Source: Halomonas icarae
GTDB lineage: Bacteria > Pseudomonadota > Gammaproteobacteria > Pseudomonadales > Halomonadaceae
DNA: 64,000 nucleotides
Assembly (NCBI RefSeq): GCF_009901955.1
Contig: NZ_WUTS01000001.1
Coordinates: forward strand, 869,034 to 933,033
Reading direction: 5' to 3'
The notes below the pieces were generated by a model. That model was not told the origin of the DNA and ran no database searches. It saw only the letters and a list, made by a program, of their open reading frames with translations. The position numbers and the translations under genes were made by a program. Shown piece after piece: positions 28,257 through 37,417 of the stretch; positions within the stretch are counted from its first letter, which is position 1; every line of letters begins with the position of its first letter.

Positions 28257-29348
28257 ATGAGCGACACCCCCATCGATCTCGATGCGCTGCGCAGCCGCAT
28301 CGATGATCTGGACAGCCAGCTGCTGACGCTGATGAACGAGCGCGCCCAGTGCGCCCAGCAGGTGGCCCAGGTCAAGACCGCCGAGGATGCCGGGGCGGTG
28401 TTCTATCGCCCCGAGCGCGAGGCCCAGGTGCTGCGTCGTATCATGGCGCTCAACAAGGGACCGCTGGATAGCGAGGAGGTCGCACGGCTGTTCCGCGAGA
28501 TCATGTCGGCCTGTCTGGCGCTGGAGCAGCCCATCAAGGTTGCCTATCTCGGCCCCGAGGGTACCTTTACCCAGCAGGCGACCCTCAAGCACTTCGGCGA
28601 GAGTGCCATCAGCCTGCCGATGGCCGCCATCGACGAAGTGTTTCGTGAGGTGGAGGCCGGGGCGGTCAACTACGGGGTGGTGCCGGTGGAAAACTCCACC
28701 GAGGGCGTGATCAATCACACCCTGGATTCCTTCATCGATTCCGGCCTGCGTATCTGCGGCGAGGTGGTGCTGCGAATCCATCATCACCTGCTGGTGGGCG
28801 AGACCACCCGACGGGACAAGGTGTCGCGGATCTACTCGCATCCGCAGTCCTTCGCCCAGTGCCGCAAGTGGCTGGATGCCCACTACCCCCAGGCCGAGCG
28901 GGTGCCGGTCTCCTCCAATGCCGAGGCGGCACGCCTGGTCAAGACCGAGTGGCACAGCGCGGCGATCGCCGGCGACATGTCGGCCAAGCTCTATGGTCTG
29001 ACCCGCCTGGCCGAGAAGATCGAGGACCGCCCGGACAACTCCACGCGCTTCCTGATTATCGGCAATCAGGATGTGCCCATGTCCGGTGATGACAAGACCT
29101 CGATCGTGGTGGCCATGCGCAACCAGCCCGGGGCGCTGCATGATCTGCTCGAGCCCTTCCATCGCCATCAGATCGACATGACACGCCTGGAGACCCGTCC
29201 CTCGCGCAGCGGCGTGTGGAACTATGTCTTCTTTATCGACTTCAAGGGGCATCACGAGGAGCCCCGGGTGGCCGCGGTGCTGGAGGAGGTGCGCTTGCGC
29301 GCCGCAGAGGTCAAGGTGCTGGGGTCCTACCCCGTCGGTGTGCTCTAG
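28257..29348 (+). CDS. pheA: Bifunctional chorismate mutase/prephenate dehydratase (P-protein)
   Basis: Makes phenylpyruvate from chorismate. The 363-residue protein comprises an AroQ-type chorismate mutase (about 1-95, IDDLDSQLLTLMNERAQCAQ), a prephenate dehydratase domain (about 96-275, YLGPEGTFTQQA, VPVENSTEG, NSTRFLII) and a C-terminal ACT domain (about 280-363) with the phenylalanine-binding elements GALHDLLEPF and LETRPS, so feedback inhibition by phenylalanine is expected. It is 3 bp upstream of tyrA-aroA; the hisC-type aminotransferase that separates them in pseudomonads is absent. Confidence 0.97.
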   Translation: MSDTPIDLDALRSRIDDLDSQLLTLMNERAQCAQQVAQVKTAEDAGAVFYRPEREAQVLRRIMALNKGPLDSEEVARLFREIMSACLALEQPIKVAYLGPEGTFTQQATLKHFGESAISLPMAAIDEVFREVEAGAVNYGVVPVENSTEGVINHTLDSFIDSGLRICGEVVLRIHHHLLVGETTRRDKVSRIYSHPQSFAQCRKWLDAHYPQAERVPVSSNAEAARLVKTEWHSAAIAGDMSAKLYGLTRLAEKIEDRPDNSTRFLIIGNQDVPMSGDDKTSIVVAMRNQPGALHDLLEPFHRHQIDMTRLETRPSRSGVWNYVFFIDFKGHHEEPRVAAVLEEVRLRAAEVKVLGSYPVGVL

Positions 29349-29351
29349 GGC

Positions 29352-31754
29352 ATGGCATCGATGGTGACGCGTAAGCACGAGGAGTCTCGCATCCTGATCG
29401 TCGGGCTCGGCCTGATCGGGGGCTCGCTGGCCGCCGCCCTGAGAGCCAGTGGCTACGGTCGTCGCGACAGCGGCGATGCCGACGGCTTCGGGTCGGCTAA
29501 GGAACGCGACAGCGGCGATGCCGACGGCTTCGGGTCGGCTAAGCTACGCGACAGCGACGATCCCGGCGGCTTCGGGCCGGCTGAGCAAATCGTCGCCTGT
29601 GATCCGGATCCGAACGAGATCCGGCGCGGCCTCGAGATGGGGCTGATCGATCGCGGTGATACTCGCCTCGAAAGGGTGGTCGATGGTGTTTCGCTGATCG
29701 TGCTGGCCGTGCCGGTGCTGGCCATGCGCAGCGTGATGGGTGAGCTGGTCCGCTGTCTGGGTGACGCCGCCGGCGATGTGGTGCTCACCGATGTGGGCAG
29801 TACCAAGGCGGCCATCCGCGACTGTGCGCTGGAGGTCTTCGGCCGGATGCCGGCCAACCTGGTGCTCGGCCACCCCATCGCCGGCTCTGAAAAGAGCGGT
29901 GTGGCGGCGGCCGACCCTGAGCTCTATATCGGCCACAAGGTGATCCTCACGCCCGAACCGGATACCGACCCCGCGGCGCTGGCCCGCGTACAGGCGATGT
30001 GGAGCGCCTGTGGTGCCGAGGTGCTGGAGATGGGGGTGGAGCGCCACGATCAGGTGCTGGCTCGCACCAGCCACCTGCCGCATCTACTGGCCTTCTCGCT
30101 GGTGGACACGCTGGCGCGCCAGGATGAGCGCCTGGAGATCTTTCGCTATGCCGCCGGTGGTTTTCGTGACTTCACGCGTATCGCCGGCAGCGACCCCGTC
30201 ATGTGGCGTGACATCTTTACCGCCAATCGTGATGCCGTGCTCGCCTCCCTCAATGATTTTGAGGCCGGCGTGGCACGCCTGCGTGTTGCCGTGGAGCGTG
30301 GTGATGGTGACGCCATGTTGGCGATCTTCGATCGCGCCAGCCATGCTCGGCACTACTTCGAATCCCTGCTCAACAAGACCAGCTATCAGGCGGAATATCA
30401 GATGCAACAGCAAGGTAATCTGCGCTACCGGATGAGCCCCGGTGGTGCCGTGGTCGGGCGCATTCGTGTTCCCGGTGACAAGTCGATCTCCCATCGCTCC
30501 ATCATGCTCGGCGCCTTGGCCGAGGGAGTTACCGAGATCAAGGGGTTTCTGGAGGGAGAGGACAGTCTGGCGACCCTCCAGGCATTCCGCGAGATGGGGG
30601 TGGCCATCGAGGGGCCATATCAGGGGCGAGTCACCGTGCATGGGGTCGGCCTGCACGGCCTCAAGAAGCCCTCAGGTCCCCTGTATGTCGGCAATGCCGG
30701 TACCGCCATGCGCCTGTTCGCCGGGCTGCTGGCCGGTCAGGCCTTCGATACCGAGCTCACCGGCGACACCTCCTTGACCAAGCGCCCCATGAATCGGGTG
30801 GCCGACCCGCTGCGCCTGATGGGGGCCGAGATCGATACCGCCGAGGGGGGGCGACCGCCACTTCAACTCCATGGTGGTCGTGCGCTCAAGGGCATCAGCT
30901 ACGACATGCCGATGGCCAGTGCCCAGGTGAAATCCTGCCTGCTGCTTGCCGGCCTGTATGCGGAGGGGGAGACCCGGGTCAGCGAGCCGGCCCCGACCCG
31001 TGATCACACCGAGCGCATGCTGGCCGGGTTCGGCTATCCGGTACACCGTGATGGGGATACCTGCTGGCTCTCCGGTGGTGGCCGTCTCACCGCGGCGCCC
31101 ATCGATGTGCCCAGCGATATCTCCTCGGCGACCTTCTTCCTGGTAGCCGCGGCGATAACCCCGGGCTCGGACCTGGTGCTTGAGCATGTGGGCATCAACC
31201 CGACTCGTATCGGTGTGATCAATATCCTCAAGTTGATGGGGGCAGATCTGCGTCTGGAGAACGAGCGCGAGGTAGGGGGAGAACCGGTAGCCGATCTGCA
31301 TATCCGCCATGCGCCGCTTAAGGGCATCGACATCCCACTGGAGCAGGTGCCGCTGGCCATCGACGAGTTTCCGGCGCTGTTTATTGCCGCTGCCAATGCC
31401 CGGGGAACCACGCGTCTACGCGGCGCGGAAGAGTTGCGTGTCAAGGAGTCCGACCGGCTGCAGGCGATGGCTGACGGGCTGGCCGCCATCGGCGTCGAGC
31501 ACACTCTCTACCCCGATGGCATCGATATCGTTGGTGGAGGCAGTGCCGAGGGTTCCAACTATGGTGGCGGCCGTATCGACAGCCTCGAAGACCATCGCAT
31601 CGCCATGTCGTTCGCCATCGCCGCGCTGCGGGCGAGCGAGGAGATCATCATCGATGACTGTGCCAACGTGGCGACCTCCTTCCCCGGGTTCGTCGACCTG
31701 GCGCGCAAGGTGGGACTGACACTCACGGAAGAGAGTGGCGAGGAGGGGGCATGA
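29352..31754 (+). CDS. tyrA-aroA: Fused prephenate dehydrogenase and EPSP synthase with repeat insertion
   Basis: An 800-residue two-enzyme fusion. Residues about 12-355 are TyrA (dinucleotide-binding [11 protein letters not shown], later [11 protein letters not shown]), making 4-hydroxyphenylpyruvate or the arogenate product; residues about 360-800 are AroA, 5-enolpyruvylshikimate-3-phosphate synthase ([47 protein letters not shown]). Such a fusion is known in Pseudomonas-type bacteria. Residues 38-79 are a 42-residue insert made of three copies of a 14-residue unit, placed between the first helix and second strand of the Rossmann fold. Its stop overlaps cmk by ATGA. The start at 29352 has only a weak ribosome-binding site, consistent with coupling to pheA. 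Confidence 0.95.
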   Translation: MASMVTRKHEESRILIVGLGLIGGSLAAALRASGYGRRDSGDADGFGSAKERDSGDADGFGSAKLRDSDDPGGFGPAEQIVACDPDPNEIRRGLEMGLIDRGDTRLERVVDGVSLIVLAVPVLAMRSVMGELVRCLGDAAGDVVLTDVGSTKAAIRDCALEVFGRMPANLVLGHPIAGSEKSGVAAADPELYIGHKVILTPEPDTDPAALARVQAMWSACGAEVLEMGVERHDQVLARTSHLPHLLAFSLVDTLARQDERLEIFRYAAGGFRDFTRIAGSDPVMWRDIFTANRDAVLASLNDFEAGVARLRVAVERGDGDAMLAIFDRASHARHYFESLLNKTSYQAEYQMQQQGNLRYRMSPGGAVVGRIRVPGDKSISHRSIMLGALAEGVTEIKGFLEGEDSLATLQAFREMGVAIEGPYQGRVTVHGVGLHGLKKPSGPLYVGNAGTAMRLFAGLLAGQAFDTELTGDTSLTKRPMNRVADPLRLMGAEIDTAEGGRPPLQLHGGRALKGISYDMPMASAQVKSCLLLAGLYAEGETRVSEPAPTRDHTERMLAGFGYPVHRDGDTCWLSGGGRLTAAPIDVPSDISSATFFLVAAAITPGSDLVLEHVGINPTRIGVINILKLMGADLRLENEREVGGEPVADLHIRHAPLKGIDIPLEQVPLAIDEFPALFIAAANARGTTRLRGAEELRVKESDRLQAMADGLAAIGVEHTLYPDGIDIVGGGSAEGSNYGGGRIDSLEDHRIAMSFAIAALRASEEIIIDDCANVATSFPGFVDLARKVGLTLTEESGEEGA
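29463..29588 (+). repeat. Three in-frame 42-bp tandem repeats inside tyrA
   Basis: Copy 1 is 29463-29504, copy 2 29505-29546, copy 3 29547-29588. Copies 1 and 2 differ only in the last few bases; copy 3 is more diverged. Each encodes a 14-residue unit of the form [14 protein letters not shown]. The unit is a multiple of three, so copy-number change keeps the frame. Confidence 0.97.
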
Positions 31755-32455
31755 GTGATTCCCAAGCCAGTCTCCAGGCGCCAGTGTTGACGATCGATGG
31801 CCCCGGTGGTGCCGGCAAGGGCACCATCAGCCGTCTGGTGGCTGAGCGCCTGGGCTGGCATCTGCTCGACAGCGGCGCGCTCTATCGACTCACGGCACTG
31901 GCTGCCGGCAAACATGACGTGTCTCTGGATGATGAGGCGAGTCTCGCCGAGGTGGCGCGCCATCTCGAGGTGGTGTTTGTCGCCGAGGGCGGCACCACCC
32001 GGGTGATGCTCGAGGGCAGCGATGCCACCACCACCATCCGTACCGAGCAGGTGGGTGATGCGGCCTCCCGTGTGGCGGCGCTGCCGGGGGTCCGCGAGGC
32101 ATTGCTGAGCCGCCAGCGCGACTTCCGCCAGTTCCCGGGGCTGGTGGCCGATGGCCGTGATATGGGCACCGTGGTATTCGCCGATGCGCCGCTGAAGATA
32201 TTTCTCACCGCGAGTGCCGAGGAGCGAGCTCATCGTCGCCAGGCTCAGTTGCGGGAGGCCGGTGTGGATGCTAGTCTATCGAGTCTTTTGAAGGAGATTC
32301 AGGCGCGCGACGCCCGCGACATGCAGCGCAGCGTGGCGCCACTCAAGCCGGCAGAAGATGCCATCACGCTTGATACCACGCGCCTGACGATACCGGAAGT
32401 GGTGGATCGGCTGACGGAGCTGCTGACCCAGCGTGGTCTGCTCCCCGACGCCTGA
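31751..32455 (+). CDS. cmk: Cytidylate kinase
   Basis: Phosphorylates CMP and dCMP. The 234-residue product has the P-loop [14 protein letters not shown], the CMP-binding [20 protein letters not shown] segment (here [14 protein letters not shown]) and the lid RDARDMQR. Length matches E. coli (227). The ATG overlaps the tyrA-aroA stop by four bases. It is followed by the rpsA leader, as in most gammaproteobacteria. Confidence 0.97.
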   Translation: MSDSQASLQAPVLTIDGPGGAGKGTISRLVAERLGWHLLDSGALYRLTALAAGKHDVSLDDEASLAEVARHLEVVFVAEGGTTRVMLEGSDATTTIRTEQVGDAASRVAALPGVREALLSRQRDFRQFPGLVADGRDMGTVVFADAPLKIFLTASAEERAHRRQAQLREAGVDASLSSLLKEIQARDARDMQRSVAPLKPAEDAITLDTTRLTIPEVVDRLTELLTQRGLLPDA

Positions 32456-32493
32456 AACTCCCTTGCGGCGCCTCCGGCAGCATGTGATGACGT

Positions 32494-32523
32494 GGCTCGG
32501 CACCGTTTGCCGAGAGCCGAGCC
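32494..32523 (+). promoter_or_regulatory. Hairpin in the rpsA leader
   Basis: The 180-bp cmk-rpsA gap contains an 8-bp perfect stem, GGCTCGGC (32494-32501) with GCCGAGCC (32516-32523), around a 14-base loop, plus a weaker GCAC/GTGC pairing further down. rpsA leaders of gammaproteobacteria are folded and used for S1 autoregulation; this is a candidate for that element. Only the pairing is seen directly. Confidence 0.45.
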
Positions 32524-32635
32524 AGGTCGAACCAGCGCCAACATCTCCGGGGGTTTGGTGAATAAGGCCCGCACTCGCTGGTGGTGCGGAGGAAGCGACT
32601 CCGTCGCACTTTAACGTTGATCACGTAGGAACATC

Positions 32636-34312
32636 ATGAGCGAAAGCTTTGCTGAACTTTTTGAACAGTCTCTCCAGGACATCAACATGGAGCCGGGCGC
32701 CATCGTCGTGGCTACCGTTGTCGACATCGAGGGTGACTGGGTTACCGTCAATGCGGGCCTGAAGTCGGAAGGTCAGATCCCCTCGGCCCAGTTCCGTGAC
32801 GAGAGCGGTGAACTGGCCATCGCCGTCGGTGACGAGGTCCACGTCGCCCTGGAAGCCGTTGAAGACGGTTTCGGCGAGACCCGTCTGTCCCGCGAGAAGG
32901 CCAAGCGTGCCGAAGCGTGGAAGGTGCTGGAAGCTGCCTTCGAGAAGGACGAGATCGTCAAGGGCGTGATCAACGGTAAGGTCAAGGGTGGCTTCACCGT
33001 CGATGTCGACTCCATCCGTGCCTTCCTGCCGGGCTCTCTGGTCGACGTGCGTCCGGTGCGCGACACCACGCACCTCGAGAACAAGGAACTCGACTTCAAG
33101 GTCATCAAGCTTGACCCGAAGCGCAACAACGTTGTCGTTTCCCGTCGTGCCGTCCTCGAGGCCGAGAACAGCGCCGAGCGTGAGGCCCTGCTTGCCACGC
33201 TGCAGGAAGGCCAGCAGATCCTGGGTATCGTCAAGAACCTCACCGATTACGGCGCCTTCGTCGATCTGGGTGGCGTCGACGGCCTGCTGCACATCACCGA
33301 CATGGCCTGGAAGCGTATCAAGCATCCCAGCGAGATCGTGGCCGTGGGCGACGAGATCAGCGTCAAGGTCCTCAAGTTCGACCGCGAGCGCAACCGTGTG
33401 TCTCTGGGTCTGAAGCAGCTGGGCGAGGATCCGTGGGTCAACATCAAGGATCGTTACCCGGAAGGCACCAAGGTTCACGCCACCGTCACCAACCTCACCG
33501 ACTACGGCTGCTTCGCCGAGCTGGAAGAGGGTGTCGAGGGTCTGGTTCACGTCTCCGAGATGGACTGGACCAACAAGAACATCCATCCGTCCAAGGTGGT
33601 GCAGGTCGGCGACGACGTGGACGTCATGGTCCTGGACATCGACGAGGAGCGTCGTCGTATCTCCCTGGGTATCAAGCAGTGCACCGCCAACCCGTGGGAG
33701 ACCTTCAGCGCCACGTACAACAAGGGCGATCGCGTTGCCGGTACCATCAAGTCGATCACCGACTTTGGTATCTTCATCGGTCTGGAAGGCGGCATCGATG
33801 GCCTGGTGCATCTCTCCGACATCTCCTGGACCGATACCGGCGAAGAAGCGGTTCGCCAGTTCAAGAAGGGCGACGAGGCAGAGGCCGTGATCCTCTCCAT
33901 CGATCCGGAGCGCGAGCGCATCTCTCTGGGCATCAAGCAGCTGGATACCGATCCGGTCGCCGAGTTCCTGGCCGTCAACGACAAGGGTACCGTGGTTACC
34001 GGTCGTGTGATCGAAGTCGATGCCAAGGAAGCTCAGGTCGAGCTGGCCACCGATGTCATCGCCGTGCTCAAGGCCTCCGAAATCAGCGCCGACCGCGTCG
34101 AGGATGCTCGCAACGTCCTCAACGAGGGTGATAGCGTCGAGGCTCGTATCATTGGGGTGGATCGCAAGAACCGTCAGATCAACCTCTCCATCAAGGCCAA
34201 GGATCAGGACGACACTCGTCAGAACCTGAAGAAGCTGCGTGAAGAGACTCCCGAGAGTGGTGGCCCGACCACCATCGGTGACCTGATCAAGCAGCAGATG
34301 GGTCAGGACTGA
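32636..34312 (+). CDS. rpsA: 30S ribosomal protein S1
   Basis: RNA-binding ribosomal protein needed for initiation on most mRNAs. The 558-residue product has six S1 (OB-fold) domains, recognisable from repeated units such as [58 protein letters not shown] (in part) and [25 protein letters not shown] (in part). Size is that of E. coli S1 (557). TAGGAA precedes the start. A strong terminator follows, and ihfB, the usual next gene in gammaproteobacteria, is not here. Confidence 0.98.
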   Translation: MSESFAELFEQSLQDINMEPGAIVVATVVDIEGDWVTVNAGLKSEGQIPSAQFRDESGELAIAVGDEVHVALEAVEDGFGETRLSREKAKRAEAWKVLEAAFEKDEIVKGVINGKVKGGFTVDVDSIRAFLPGSLVDVRPVRDTTHLENKELDFKVIKLDPKRNNVVVSRRAVLEAENSAEREALLATLQEGQQILGIVKNLTDYGAFVDLGGVDGLLHITDMAWKRIKHPSEIVAVGDEISVKVLKFDRERNRVSLGLKQLGEDPWVNIKDRYPEGTKVHATVTNLTDYGCFAELEEGVEGLVHVSEMDWTNKNIHPSKVVQVGDDVDVMVLDIDEERRRISLGIKQCTANPWETFSATYNKGDRVAGTIKSITDFGIFIGLEGGIDGLVHLSDISWTDTGEEAVRQFKKGDEAEAVILSIDPERERISLGIKQLDTDPVAEFLAVNDKGTVVTGRVIEVDAKEAQVELATDVIAVLKASEISADRVEDARNVLNEGDSVEARIIGVDRKNRQINLSIKAKDQDDTRQNLKKLREETPESGGPTTIGDLIKQQMGQD

Positions 34313-34340
34313 TCGGATAGCGCTTTCCGATCCGCCAGGA

Positions 34341-34368
34341 CCGCCGCCCTCCGGGGCGGCGGTTTTTT
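34341..34368 (+). terminator. Rho-independent terminator of rpsA
   Basis: A 9-bp GC stem (CCGCCGCCC with GGGCGGCGG) around a 4-base loop, followed by seven T residues, 28 bp after the rpsA stop. Confidence 0.95.
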
Positions 34369-34607
34369 TCTACGTGTAGGGTCCCGACATCGACGAGATA
34401 TTTCTCTCTCGATGCTCGAGATGGTGGATGAACTCCAGCCTTCCGGAGTCTCTGCTGAATAGTGGTGTCATGAACTCGTAAAGTTATTCGTCCAGGAGAG
34501 TTCATCATCCTGGCGAGTTGTTTGTTTGTCTCTACTGCTGAGTTTGAGTGTGGATGGAAGTGTTTAATTGCGACAACTTTCACTGGCTAATCAATTCAAC
34601 TAGACTA

Positions 34608-34637
34608 TTGCCAAGTATTGAGTTTGACGCGCATAAT
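34608..34637 (+). promoter_or_regulatory. Sigma-70 type promoter of the mvaT-like gene
   Basis: TTGCCA (34608-34613) and CATAAT (34632-34637) are separated by 18 bp and lie about 45-70 bp before the mvaT-like start. The whole interval 34369-34680 is gene-free and clearly richer in A and T than its surroundings, as expected for a promoter bound by an H-NS/MvaT-type protein; autoregulation is inferred. Confidence 0.5.
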
Positions 34638-34680
34638 ATACATCCCTTGCATCCCGTCGTAATTTCCAAGGAAGCTTCCC

Positions 34681-35061
34681 ATGTCTCTTCTTAACGAATA
34701 TATGCAGATGGAGCAGCAGTTGAAGGAGCTCCAGGCCAATCTTGATAAGCTGCAGAATGATAAGCGCCTACAGAGTGAGCTCGAGTTCAAGGAAAAACTC
34801 GAGTCGCTGATGAAGGAGTATGGCAAGAGTGCAGCCGAAGTCATTGCACTGCTCGACCCCAAGCCGGCAACCTCCGGGCCCAAGACGCCTTCAACCGCTT
34901 CCACCGGCACGCGTCGCAAGCGTAAACTGAAGATCTACAAGAACCCCAACACTGGAGAGGTCGTCGAGACTCGCGGTGGTAACCAGAAGACGCTCAAGGC
35001 GTGGAAGGATGAGTTTGGTCCCGACACCGTCGAGTCCTGGCTGGTGCGTGTTGAAGACTAG
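34681..35061 (+). CDS. MvaT-type H-NS-like nucleoid protein
   Basis: A 126-residue xenogeneic-silencer-type protein. Residues 1-60 form the oligomerisation region: coiled coil MSLLNEYMQMEQQLKELQAN and the second dimerisation helix at 36-59 (FKEKLESLMKEYG...). Residues 77-126 form the DNA-binding domain with KIYKNPNTGEVVETRGGNQK, where RGGN corresponds to the AT-pincer loop of Pseudomonas MvaT/MvaU, and the closing tryptophan region LKAWKDEFGPDTVESW. Length and domain order match MvaT. AAGGAAG precedes the start. It is flanked by terminators and has its own AT-rich promoter. Confidence 0.93.
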   Translation: MSLLNEYMQMEQQLKELQANLDKLQNDKRLQSELEFKEKLESLMKEYGKSAAEVIALLDPKPATSGPKTPSTASTGTRRKRKLKIYKNPNTGEVVETRGGNQKTLKAWKDEFGPDTVESWLVRVED

Positions 35062-35095
35062 TTCTCTGGCGTGAACGGAAGAGAACGGCTCTTGC

Positions 35096-35119
35096 GAACG
35101 GCGCCAGTGGGCGCCGTTC
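35096..35119 (+). terminator. Hairpin terminator of the mvaT-like gene
   Basis: A perfect 10-bp stem, GAACGGCGCC with GGCGCCGTTC, around loop AGTG, 34 bp after the stop codon; the T-tract is poor (GTGTAT). Confidence 0.65.
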
Positions 35120-35223
35120 GTGTATCCCGCCGTCAGGCCGCAGTCTGCTCTTGAGCGGAAGGGCGAGCCGCTAGGCTGGCGTCATTCCTTGGGGATGGCC
35201 CTGACGTGTCGAGCAGGATGGCG

Positions 35224-35252
35224 TTAGCGATCGCGCTGAATACGAGTATAAT
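35224..35252 (+). promoter_or_regulatory. Promoter of the 97-residue protein gene
   Basis: A consensus -10 TATAAT (35247-35252) with TTAGCG 17 bp upstream (35224-35229). The expected transcript starts near 35259 and its leader contains the hairpin GGTGTG-CTATT-CACACC (35273-35289) inside a longer GGGC/GCCC pairing, so the small gene has its own promoter and a folded leader. Confidence 0.6.
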
Positions 35253-35318
35253 CGACGCTTCTCCAATCGGGCGGTGTGCTATTCACACCTCATTTTGCCC
35301 GCTTAAAGATGACCACCA

Positions 35319-35612
35319 ATGAAACAACAGACACCACGCAAAGCCATGGGTGAGCGCGATAAACTGCGCCAGTTCCGGGAGCTCGACGATGCCTTTGCCG
35401 AGGCCCTGCGCGCGCTGGATGCCACTCCGGCAGCTGAGTCCGCAGCCGAACTGGCGCTGGAGCCTTCCGAAGCAGAGGATATGGCTCGGGTGACAACTGT
35501 TCCCGAAGGGTTTGAAAAGCGGCTCGAGGCACTGATGGCGGAGTATGACTTCTCCTCACAGCGTGTCAGAGAGCTTCTGGAAACCCTGCAGCACTTCGAG
35601 TCGAATGCCTGA
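35319..35612 (+). CDS. Small protein with an MvaT-like oligomerisation helix
   Basis: A 97-residue acidic protein of no named family. Residues 65-88 (beginning FEKRLEALMAEYDFSSQRV) align without gaps to residues 36-59 of the adjacent mvaT-like product: 11 of 24 positions are identical, including L-E-x-L-M-x-E-Y and V-x-x-L-L. That segment in MvaT is the second self-association helix. The DNA-binding domain is absent. The N-terminus (residues 11-35) is a charged helix. By analogy with truncated H-NS relatives, it could bind the MvaT-like protein and modulate silencing; this is inference. A promoter and hairpin leader lie upstream. It ends 5 bp from the convergent YkgJ-type gene. Confidence 0.75.
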   Translation: MKQQTPRKAMGERDKLRQFRELDDAFAEALRALDATPAAESAAELALEPSEAEDMARVTTVPEGFEKRLEALMAEYDFSSQRVRELLETLQHFESNA

Positions 35613-35617
35613 AGGCA

Positions 35618-35896
35618 TCACGCCTCTCGGGTGGAAAGCTCCAGCGCCGTGATACGTTCCAGCGCCTGGTGGCGATGATTGCCGCATAGTTCGGCGTCAT
35701 AGTCGAATAGCCGGCAGACGGCCGGCCGAGAGGGATCACCGAACAGCCGGCAAAGGTTGTGTTCGTCGAGCTGTGCGCAGCGTGTGCCGGCGGGCTTGCC
35801 CTCCGGCATGCCAGGTATGGGCGAGGTGATCGAGGGGGCGATACAGCACGCCCCGCAGCCGGGGCGACACCCCGGCGTCTCCTGTGCATATTGCAT
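35618..35896 (-). CDS. YkgJ-family cysteine cluster protein
   Basis: A 92-residue cytoplasmic protein with the YkgJ metal-binding pattern: CRPGCGACC near the N-terminus, later Cys residues in [21 protein letters not shown] and AVCRLF. The family is thought to bind iron or zinc; its role is not established. The ATG at 35896 is chosen because AGGAGA precedes it and the conserved cysteines then begin at residue 10; an upstream ATG at 35965 lacks this. It lies 31 bp downstream of queD and may be read through from the que operon. Confidence 0.85.
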   Translation of the reverse strand: MQYAQETPGCRPGCGACCIAPSITSPIPGMPEGKPAGTRCAQLDEHNLCRLFGDPSRPAVCRLFDYDAELCGNHRHQALERITALELSTREA

Positions 35897-35927
35897 GATG
35901 TTCTCCTCGCGATGGGGGAGTGGCTCG

Positions 35928-36773
35928 CTATGGCCGGGCCGTGGCCATGGCGCCCTTGTCGACACCCTCGAAGGCCTGCACGCGAGTCGCTCGACCGGTT
36001 TCCTGGCTGATCTCGTCGGCGAGCCACGCGGCGATATGCTCCACCGTGGTCGGGCTCGGTAACACCACGCAGCGCTCCCGAGGCAGGGTCAGCGTGAAGT
36101 GGCCCTGTTCGGAGGTGTAACGGCTGGTCAGCCGGCCGAGAGAGGTGGTGCCCAGCCCCTCGGCCACGTCGGCCGCGTCCACCAGGTAGCGATCCGACAG
36201 GCGCGACGCCCAGTCGGCTTCAAGCGCCGGTTGGCGCCGGCCATCCTGCCAAATGTATAGTCTCGAGCGATGTCCGTGGGCGATGCGCTGGCAGTTGCCT
36301 GCATGGCGCCTGAGGCCGTGGCTATAGGTGTAGCTTGCCCCCTCGATGGTCTCTTCGCGCAGTGTCAGCCGAATGGCCTCAACCCGCGGTGCTGGCTCGT
36401 GCGACAGCTCGGCGGCCAGCTGCTCGGCCAGTCGGTCCGGGATGATCGTATCCCAGGGCAGCAGGGTGAAGGCCTGGCGAGGGCCACGGACCTCCATGAC
36501 ATAGGGGGTCTCGGTGCGCACACAGAGACCCTCGTCGCAATCCTGCACACTGATGCCGGGGGCCGCGGTAGGTATCAGCAGGGTGTGGTCGGCGCCCTGG
36601 TCGAGGCGTGACTTGATCCACGGTTTCACTTCGCCGAAGTCGAATAGCATGCCATCCTCGCCGAGCTCGCCATCGAGCTCGGCATCTACGGACCAGCTGG
36701 CGCCGATCAGGCCTCGGCTGGGAGACCACAGGGAAACATCGAGATGGGTGAGGTGGTTGACGAACAGTGTCAT
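35928..36773 (-). CDS. queD: QueD-like 6-carboxytetrahydropterin synthase, tandem-domain form
   Basis: A 281-residue protein, more than twice the usual QueD (about 120). It reads as two PTPS (T-fold) domains. Domain 1 (about 1-150) keeps [12 protein letters not shown], the GADHTLL Asp-His pair and a Glu in LREETIEG but lacks the Cys and HGH metal ligands. Domain 2 (about 150-281) has [19 protein letters not shown], i.e. the catalytic Cys and zinc histidines, and the PTTVEHIA segment. Normal QueD converts dihydroneopterin triphosphate to carboxytetrahydropterin for preQ0 synthesis. The start ATG overlaps the queE stop (TGATG). Confidence 0.82.
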   Translation of the reverse strand: MTLFVNHLTHLDVSLWSPSRGLIGASWSVDAELDGELGEDGMLFDFGEVKPWIKSRLDQGADHTLLIPTAAPGISVQDCDEGLCVRTETPYVMEVRGPRQAFTLLPWDTIIPDRLAEQLAAELSHEPAPRVEAIRLTLREETIEGASYTYSHGLRRHAGNCQRIAHGHRSRLYIWQDGRRQPALEADWASRLSDRYLVDAADVAEGLGTTSLGRLTSRYTSEQGHFTLTLPRERCVVLPSPTTVEHIAAWLADEISQETGRATRVQAFEGVDKGAMATARP

Positions 36774-37417
36774 CAGTCGATCCCCGCAATCTTGTGGGTC
36801 TGCAGCGACAGTCGCCACTGTGGGTTGGCCAGGCAGTAGGCTACGGTCTCGGCCAGGGTGTCGCCGTCGTCCCCTCGGGGAGCGGTGTCCATGGGCTGTA
36901 AAAAGAAGTGCCGGAAGCCCAGGTCGACAAACTGTTCGGGCAGCGCCTCGGCCTGGGGGTAAACCAGCTTGAGCTCGTCGCCTGAGGTCTGAACGAGCGG
37001 GGCGGTGCCCTTGGGGCTGACGCACAGCCAGTCGATGCCAGGCGGCGCCGGCAGGGTGCCGTTGGTCTCCACGGCAACATCGAAATTGCGGGCATGCATG
37101 GCGGTAATCAGGGGGTTGTCGAGTTGCAGCAGCGGCTCGCCTCCGGTAAAGATCACCTGCGGCGTGGCCGTGCCGGGGGCGTCCGGCCACAGGGTGGCCA
37201 GATGGTCGGCCAGCGCCGAGGCCGAGGCGAATCGTCCGCCGTTCTGGCCATCGGTGCCGACAAAGTCGGTATCGCAGAAGCGGCACATTGCCCGGGCCCT
37301 GTCCTCCTCGCGACCGGACCAGAGGTTGCAGCCGGAAAAGCGGCAGAAGACGCTGGCGCGGCCGGCCTGGCCGCCTTCGCCCTGCAGCGAGTAGAAGGCC
37401 TCCTTGACCTGATACAT
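36773..37417 (-). CDS. queE: 7-carboxy-7-deazaguanine synthase (radical SAM)
   Basis: Ring-contracting radical SAM enzyme converting carboxytetrahydropterin to CDG in queuosine synthesis. The 214-residue protein has the QueE-type variant cluster motif C30-X14-C45-X2-C48, the N-terminal FYSLQGEGGQAGRASVF, TGGEPLLQ for SAM binding and ETNGT. Its stop and the queD start share bases, and its own ATG overlaps the queC stop, so queC-queE-queD is a tightly coupled operon. Confidence 0.95.
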   Translation of the reverse strand: MYQVKEAFYSLQGEGGQAGRASVFCRFSGCNLWSGREEDRARAMCRFCDTDFVGTDGQNGGRFASASALADHLATLWPDAPGTATPQVIFTGGEPLLQLDNPLITAMHARNFDVAVETNGTLPAPPGIDWLCVSPKGTAPLVQTSGDELKLVYPQAEALPEQFVDLGFRHFFLQPMDTAPRGDDGDTLAETVAYCLANPQWRLSLQTHKIAGID

